NCBI RefSeq assembly: GCF_014384705.1
Contig: NZ_JACRSN010000009.1
Span: 1-64,000 of the forward strand
DNA length: 64,000 bases
Direction: 5' to 3'
Source: Yeguia hominis
GTDB lineage: Bacteria > Bacillota > Clostridia > Oscillospirales > Acutalibacteraceae
Shown: positions 59,202 to 64,000 of the stretch, one piece after another
Position numbering within the stretch: position 1 is the stretch's first letter
How the letters are laid out: each line of letters opens with the position of its first letter
Translations under genes and position numbers: made by a program
The notes under the pieces: generated by a model
What the model was told of the DNA's origin: nothing
Database searches by the model: none
What the model saw: only the letters and a program-made list of their open reading frames with translations

Positions 59202-60524
59202 ATGAAAATTACGTTTATGGGTGCGGGAAGCACGATTTTTGCAAGAAATGTCCTCGGAGACGTCATGTGTACACCGGCGCTTTGCGGCTGCGAAATTGCA
59301 CTTTATGACATTGATCCGGTCCGCCTCAAGGAATCGGAGATTATTCTTTCTGCAATCAACAAAACAATAAATTCTGACAAGGCAAAACTTCGGACGTATC
59401 TCGGCGTGGAACACCGTCGCGAAGCGCTTCGGTCGGCTGACTTTGTTGTCAATGCAATTCAGGTCGGCGGGTATGAACCCTGTACGGTTACGGATTTTGA
59501 AATCCCCAAAAAGTTCGGCCTGCGCCAAACGATCGCCGATACATTGGGAATCGGCGGCATCATGCGCGCGCTTCGGACCATTCCGGTGATGGAAGATTTT
59601 GCGCACGACATGGAAGCGGTCTGCCCCAATGCCTGGTTCCTGAATTATACGAATCCGATGGCGATTTTGACCGGCTATATGCAGCGGTATACAGGGATCA
59701 AAACGGTAGGGCTCTGCCACAGTGTGCAGGTGTGTTCGGAACATTTGCTGCAGGCGCTCGGTATGGAGGATAAACTCGAAGGGCGTCAGGAAAAAATTGC
59801 CGGAATCAACCATATGGCCTGGCTCCTGGAGCTGCGCGACCGGAACGGAAACGACCTTTACCCCGAAGTGCGTCGTCGTGCGGCGGAAAAAAACGCAACT
59901 GAAAAGCACAGCGATATGGTTCGGTATGAATATATCCGGCGCCTGGGCTATTACTGCACGGAATCCAGTGAGCACAACGCGGAATACAATCCGTTTTTCA
60001 TTAAGGCGCAGCATCCGGAGCTGATTGACCGCTATCAGATCCCGCTCGATGAATACCCCCGCCGCTGTGTTGAGCAGATTGCCGGTTGGGAAAAAGAAAA
60101 GGATGGAATTCTTGCGGACGGAAAGGTTTCGCATACGCGCTCCAAAGAATATGCGTCATATATTATGGAGTCGATGGTTACGAATGCACCGCTGAAAATC
60201 GGAGGCAACGTTCTGAATGCCGGCGGCCTGATCGAAAATCTGCCGTTCGACGCCTGTGTAGAGGTTCCGTGTCTGGTGGATGCCTGCGGCGTGACACCTT
60301 GCCGGGTAGGACGCCTGCCGGTACAGCTGGCGGCGATGAATATGACGAACATCAATGTGCAGCTTCTGACCATCGAAGCCGCCGTGACGCGCAAAAAAGA
60401 GCACATTTACCACGCCGTGATGCTCGACCCGCATACGGCGGCCGAGTTGACACTCGACGAAATCGTAGCAATGTGCGATGCGCTGATCGAAGCGCACGGC
60501 GACTGGCTGCCGGCGTTCCACTGA
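59202..60524 (+). CDS. Glycoside hydrolase family 4 (alpha-galactosidase/6-phospho-glycosidase-like)
   Basis: The start at 59202 (MKITFMGAGST) follows AGAGGAG. The 440-residue protein has the GH4 N-terminal Rossmann fold for NAD+ (GAGSTIFARNVLG), the metal- and sugar-binding NYTNPMAI, GLCHSVQ with its conserved Cys and His, and INHMAWLLEL. GH4 enzymes cleave by NAD+- and Mn2+-dependent redox steps. The CHS motif is typical of the alpha-galactosidase (MelA-like) or alpha-glucosidase branch. It would act on sugar imported by the MalEFG system just upstream. Confidence 0.9.
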   Translation: MKITFMGAGSTIFARNVLGDVMCTPALCGCEIALYDIDPVRLKESEIILSAINKTINSDKAKLRTYLGVEHRREALRSADFVVNAIQVGGYEPCTVTDFEIPKKFGLRQTIADTLGIGGIMRALRTIPVMEDFAHDMEAVCPNAWFLNYTNPMAILTGYMQRYTGIKTVGLCHSVQVCSEHLLQALGMEDKLEGRQEKIAGINHMAWLLELRDRNGNDLYPEVRRRAAEKNATEKHSDMVRYEYIRRLGYYCTESSEHNAEYNPFFIKAQHPELIDRYQIPLDEYPRRCVEQIAGWEKEKDGILADGKVSHTRSKEYASYIMESMVTNAPLKIGGNVLNAGGLIENLPFDACVEVPCLVDACGVTPCRVGRLPVQLAAMNMTNINVQLLTIEAAVTRKKEHIYHAVMLDPHTAAELTLDEIVAMCDALIEAHGDWLPAFH

Positions 60525-60556
60525 AAATTTGCGTGAATAGAGCTGCTTGAAAACCC

Positions 60557-60606
60557 AAAGCGCTCCGTGTGACTGTGAACTGCAGTCATACGGAGCGCTT
60601 TTTTGT
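60557..60606 (+). terminator. Terminator after the GH4 gene
   Basis: AAAGCGCTCCGT at 60557-60568 pairs with ACGGAGCGCTTT at 60590-60601, with an inner GACTG/CAGTC stem, followed by TTTT. Confidence 0.9.
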
Positions 60607-60683
60607 AGAGAAAAGTGCATTGTGGAGAACAAACGGCTGTAAGCATTAGAGGCGAAGTGCGCTGCAGCTCTTTGTAAGACGGC

Positions 60684-61691
60684 TCAGCGAGAACGGTTTC
60701 GGACGCTGCTGCGCTCGACAAATTCTGTGCAGAGCTCAATTTTCATGCAGGGAGAGCCAGCAGATGCGTTTGCTTTACTGAGCAGACGCCGGACAGCTTC
60801 CTGTCCCATTTCTTTTTTGAAAACGCGGATTGTAGTCAGCGGAGGAGAAGTCACTTCGCAAAACGGCATATCGTCAAATCCGATGATGGAAATTTCATCC
60901 GGAATCTGGTGACCGCGCTCCTGCAAGGCCTTCATTGCGCCGAAAGCGATGTTGTCGTTGTCGGCAAAAAATGCAGTCGGAAGCGTTGCGTGACAGTTGA
61001 GATAGGCGAGCATATCCCGGTAAGAGCCCTCCATGGTCGGAGAGAGGAACGCGCAAAATGATTCTGGAAGACAAAGATCGTGGCGATCCAGCGCGCGCAG
61101 CAAGCCGGCTTTCCGATCCTCAAAGTTGTTGATTCGGAAACTGCTGCCCAAATACCCGATTTGCGTATGACCGTTTTGAATAAAATATTCGACCGCATTG
61201 CAAACGGCATCTGTATTGCCGATTAGAACGGTGTCCATGGGGTTTCGGTCAAACCAACTATCGAGCAGGATAACCGGTGCAGCAGCCTCGTGGAAAGGCG
61301 CGATATCGGAATCCGCAAGTTCTGTGGCGAGAAGCAAAATGCCGCTGGTGCTGTCGTTTAAAATATGGGTCAGGACTTCCTGAAAGTCGGGATCCTCCTG
61401 CGAAAGATTTGTAACCGTCATATGGATGCCGTTATTTCGGCATTCGTATTCGATCCCCTGAATGAGAGCGGAGAAAAACGGTGTGTCGGCCAGAACATCC
61501 CCGGATTTGGAGTAGGACACCAGACGCACGCTTTCCATTTTGGCCTGCGTGCGGTACCCGATTTCTTTGGCAATTTTTAAAACTTTTTCTTCCGTTGCTT
61601 TGCTGAATCCTCTTTTCCGGTTCAAAACATTGGAAACCGTCGCAGGGGAACAGCCGGACCGTTTGCTGATTTCTAAAATGGTTTTTTTCAT
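60684..61691 (-). CDS. LacI family transcriptional regulator
   Basis: The 335-residue protein starts after AAGGAG. It has the LacI helix-turn-helix (MKKTILEISKRSGCSPATVS, then NVLNRKRGFS) and hinge, followed by the periplasmic-binding-like sugar-sensing domain, with GFDDMPFCE and TTIRV near the end. It lies divergent from the broken glycosidase gene, so it most likely represses that gene and the downstream isomerase. It may also control the ABC importer. Confidence 0.93.
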   Translation of the reverse strand: MKKTILEISKRSGCSPATVSNVLNRKRGFSKATEEKVLKIAKEIGYRTQAKMESVRLVSYSKSGDVLADTPFFSALIQGIEYECRNNGIHMTVTNLSQEDPDFQEVLTHILNDSTSGILLLATELADSDIAPFHEAAAPVILLDSWFDRNPMDTVLIGNTDAVCNAVEYFIQNGHTQIGYLGSSFRINNFEDRKAGLLRALDRHDLCLPESFCAFLSPTMEGSYRDMLAYLNCHATLPTAFFADNDNIAFGAMKALQERGHQIPDEISIIGFDDMPFCEVTSPPLTTIRVFKKEMGQEAVRRLLSKANASAGSPCMKIELCTEFVERSSVRNRSR

Positions 61692-61757
61692 TGAAAACCC
61701 GCTCCTTACTGCAAAACATTATAGACGAAACTCAAATTTTCTGTCAAGAGGGATAGA

Positions 61758-61771
61758 TTACTTTTAAGTAA
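61758..61771. promoter_or_regulatory. Short inverted repeat upstream of lacI/glycosidase
   Basis: TTACTT and AAGTAA arms with a TT between them lie in the divergent spacer and could be an operator. It is AT-rich, so chance is possible. Confidence 0.35.
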
Positions 61772-61780
61772 AATATTAGA

Positions 61781-61790
61781 TAAAATTTTA
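61781..61790. promoter_or_regulatory. Palindrome TAAAATTTTA, copy 1
   Basis: A perfect 10-bp palindrome in the divergent LacI/glycosidase region, just upstream of the promoter -35. The same 13-bp context (GATAAAATTTTAT) recurs at 61921. It is a candidate operator. Confidence 0.4.
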
Positions 61791-61808
61791 TAAAACAGAA
61801 AAACGGAA

Positions 61809-61837
61809 TTGACAAAGGATCGAACGAGATATATGCT
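61809..61837 (+). promoter_or_regulatory. Sigma-A-type promoter of the glycosidase pseudogene
   Basis: TTGACA (61809-61814) and TATGCT (61832-61837) are separated by 17 bases, about 135 bases upstream of the start codon. Confidence 0.8.
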
Positions 61838-61922
61838 AAAAATCAGAAAGGATTGCTGCTTTGCACAGGATTTTCAAAAAGATTGTTTGCTTTGTAGAAT
61901 AATCCGTAAATAAAATAAATGA

Positions 61923-61932
61923 TAAAATTTTA
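61923..61932. promoter_or_regulatory. Palindrome TAAAATTTTA, copy 2
   Basis: The second copy of the 10-bp palindrome lies downstream of the promoter and about 40 bases upstream of the start codon. Two copies flanking the promoter, 142 bases apart, could allow repression by DNA looping. Confidence 0.4.
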
Positions 61933-61971
61933 TTTTAAAATTATATGAAATGATTTAGGGGGGTGAACAAT

Positions 61972-63501
61972 ATGCACAGCTATCCAACGTCTGTAGAAAA
62001 ATGGGGACTCTTTGAATTTCAGGCGCGCGGAAAGACAGCAGGAAATCCGTTTACGGATTACACGGTCCAAGGAACGTTTACATCCAAAAATGAGACAGTA
62101 AGGGTGTCCGGATTTTATGACGGCGAGGGCATTTACAAAGTCCGGTTTATGCCGTCTTTCGAGGAAGCGTATACCTTTACGGTGTCCGGCAGTTTTTCCG
62201 ACGAAACATACGGCGGCTCTTTTTTGACAACCGCGCCTTCTTCTAAAAACCATGGGCCGGTCCGGGCTGCAAATACCTATCATTTTGCGTATGAAGACGG
62301 AACGCCGTACTATCCAATCGGCACGACCTGTTATGTGTGAGAGCTGCAGAGCGATGAGCAGATTGCAAAGACGCTGCAAAGTCTCAAAGAGGCGAAGTTT
62401 AATAAAATCCGGTTCTGCATTTTCCCAAAACATTATGATTATAACCTCGGCGAACCGCGCAGCTATCCCTATGAAGGAACCCCGATGGACAGCAGTGTGC
62501 TGACCAAGGAAAACTTCCTCGAGTATACCGGAAAAACAGAGGGGAACCACTGGGACTTTACCCGGTTCCACCCGGCGCATTTTCAGCAGATTGAGCGCTG
62601 CATTGCTGCGTTGCAGGAGCTCGGTGTGGAAGCGAACCTTATTGTCATGCATCCCTATGACCGCTGGGGATTTTCGCAGATGACGGCGGAGCAGGACGAT
62701 CTTTACTGGAATTACGTGATCAACCGGTTTTCTGCATATCGCAACGTCTGGTGGGCACTGGCCAATGAGTATGACCTGATGGAGCACAAAACGCTTGCGG
62801 ACTGGGAACGATACGCGAAATTGCTCTGCGATCACGATCCGTACGGGCATCTGCGTTCCATTCACAACTGCCATACCTTTTACGATCACAGCAGGCCCTG
62901 GATTACGCACTGCAGCATGCAGCGTTTGGATTTGCATCTGTCTTCGGAATGTACAGATGCCTAGAGAGCCCGGTATCAAAAGCCGGTTGTGCTGGATGAG
63001 ATCGCTTATGAAGGCAATATTCAGCATGGCTGGGGTAATATTTCCGCACAAGAGCTGCTCAGACGATTTTGGGAGGCTGCCTGCCGCGGGGGATATCCCG
63101 GGCACGGGGAGACGTATCTGAGCGAAGATGGAGTTTTGTGGTGGTCGCACGGCGGCAAGCGCAAGGGGGAAAGCTGGAAGCGTTTTGCGTTCTTGCTTCA
63201 GATTTTGCAGGAAACGCCGGGGATCGGCTTGAAGGGGATTCCCTATGAGTGGGACAGTGTTTGTGCGGTTCCGGAATCACCGGAACTGGCGGAAAAAACC
63301 GGATATCATCTGTTCTATTACAGCTTTATGCGTCCGTCCTTCCGGGAATTTAATTTCGATGAAGAGACCGAATACCGGGCAGAGGTCATCGATACCTGGA
63401 ATATGACGATAGAAGAGGCGGGCGTTTGGAAAGGACGGTTCCAGGTTCCGCTGCCGGGCAGAGAATATATGGCGATCCGTCTGACAAAAGTACACGGCTG
63501 A
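61972..63501 (+). pseudogene. Glycoside hydrolase-like (DUF5060/DUF4038/DUF5605-type), broken by two Trp-to-stop changes
   Basis: The start is ATG 61972 after AGGGGGG; a GTG at 61963 is too close to that site. A single frame continues to 63501 apart from TGA at 62338-62340 (codon 123) and TAG at 62962-62964 (codon 331). In the family, both positions are Trp: GTTCY-[W] and ...TDA-[W]-RARYQKPVV. Both are single G-to-A changes from TGG. The remaining sequence, including HFAYEDGTPYYPIGTT, PKHYDY, ALANEYD and VVLDEIAYEGN, reads as an intact 509-codon enzyme. The frame is otherwise clean, so it looks like a recent pseudogene, a sequencing error, or a gene needing stop readthrough. Confidence 0.8.
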
Positions 63502-63565
63502 AACGGAACGATTGCAATAAACTCTTAAGTTTACAATACTACGATACATAGAAAGGAAGATTCAT

Positions 63566-64000
63566 ATGCAGCAAGCAACCATTAAACTGGGATTTGCCCC
63601 TACGCGCAGAAGTGTTTTCAGTGCGCCGGATGCAGTGAAGTATGCGAATCTGACGCGAAAGCGCCTGCGGGAATTGCAGGTTGATTTTGTGGACATCGCA
63701 GAAGTGAATGCGGACGGCCTGCTCTACGATGAAGCGGGACGGCAAACAATCGAGGAGAAATTCAGAGCGGAAAAGATCGACGGCCTGTTTGTTCCGCACT
63801 GTAATTTTGGTACCGAATATGAGGTGGCCAGACTGGCCAAAGCGCTGAACGTACCGGTGCTGCTTTGGGGACCGCGTGATGAGGCGCCGGAATCGGACGG
63901 CAGCCGGCTTCGGGATTCGCAGTGCGGGATGTTTGCAACCGGCAAGGTGCTGCGCCGGTTTGGCGTGCCGTTTACATATCTGAAAAACTGCCGGTTGAAA
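63566..64000 (+). CDS. L-fucose/L-arabinose isomerase-like protein (partial, 3' end outside)
   Basis: The gene starts at ATG 63566 after GAAAGGAAG, and 145 codons lie in the window. The N-terminus, MQQATIKLGFAPTRRSVFSA, the segment KIDGLFVPHCNFGTEY and LLWGPRDEAP match the N-terminal region of FucI/AraA-type isomerases, in which the aldose-ketose isomerase domains follow. The catalytic part lies beyond the window. It is downstream of the broken glycosidase, probably in the same operon. Confidence 0.75.
   Translation, partial: MQQATIKLGFAPTRRSVFSAPDAVKYANLTRKRLRELQVDFVDIAEVNADGLLYDEAGRQTIEEKFRAEKIDGLFVPHCNFGTEYEVARLAKALNVPVLLWGPRDEAPESDGSRLRDSQCGMFATGKVLRRFGVPFTYLKNCRLK

Noticed and set aside
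61963..63501. Reading TGA as Trp (alternative genetic code)
   Set aside because: Other genes in the window stop cleanly at TGA (for example pyrB and the ABC ATPase), and the second interruption is TAG.
1..64000. CRISPR arrays, tRNA or rRNA genes
   Set aside because: No regularly spaced identical repeats and no tRNA- or rRNA-like sequence were seen. The only tandem repeat is the two-copy unit at 44111-44313, which lacks spacers.

Overview
The window reads as chromosome of an endospore-forming, low-to-mid-GC Clostridia bacterium, most likely of the Oscillospirales (Ruminococcaceae-like) group. Supporting signs are a GerA-type germination operon, a ctsR-mcsA-mcsB-clpC operon, nrdR, a GGGtGRT/NifU-like gene pair, many MATE and ABC systems, strong AGGAGG-type ribosome binding sites, sigma-A promoters, and sets of plant-glycan genes. 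The taxonomic placement is an inference from gene content, not from a marker gene. No rRNA, tRNA or CRISPR array is visible.

Layout. 1-2.8 kb: a mobile remnant, made of a group I intron core, a small zinc-ribbon gene and a truncated phage tape-measure-like gene. 2.8-8.3 kb: a hydroxyacid dehydrogenase, the GGGtGRT/Fe-S scaffold pair, thiT under a TPP riboswitch, a TetR regulator and a lipoprotein. 8.3-12.4 kb: a surface O-acetylation module (DHHW, MBOAT, DUF4358, SGNH). 12.5-17.6 kb: a drug/metabolite exporter, then an AraC regulator, M28 peptidase, MATE and radical-SAM operon. 17.6-22.4 kb: a divergent glycan catabolic group (GH3, Gfo/Idh, HAD, 3-hydroxyacid dehydrogenase) with a perfect palindrome inside the GH3 promoter. 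22.6-28.5 kb: a three-gene SpoIID-like/peptidoglycan-binding cluster and a large VWA/CnaB surface protein.

29.2-36.1 kb: a TIM-barrel isomerase, nrdR, DUF421/DUF4363, and a germination operon in which the permease (GerB) and lipoprotein (GerC) are one fused ORF, then dUTPase. 36.3-41.3 kb: the CtsR heat-shock operon with a textbook operator, and a cysteine-rich 47-residue miniprotein. 41.3-45 kb: a PHP phosphoesterase, an ABC-2 transporter whose ATPase has lost key catalytic residues, two tandem 102-bp highly structured repeats, and a chimeric gene remnant. 45-53.7 kb: HD, CYTH and galE genes, then pcrA-pyrB-pyrI-MATE, and an esterase.

53.9-64 kb: a second sugar region with a degenerate asparagine synthetase homologue, a MalEFG-type ABC importer, a GH4 glycosidase, a LacI regulator, a glycoside hydrolase-like gene broken by two Trp-to-stop changes, and the start of a fucose/arabinose isomerase-like gene. 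Together the two sugar regions suggest uptake and intracellular breakdown of plant oligosaccharides.

The observations most worth following are the GerB-GerC fusion, the structured tandem repeats, the catalytically stripped AsnB homologue, the Trp-to-stop glycosidase, the degenerate ABC ATPase, and the group I intron remnant. None was verified by search or folding software.
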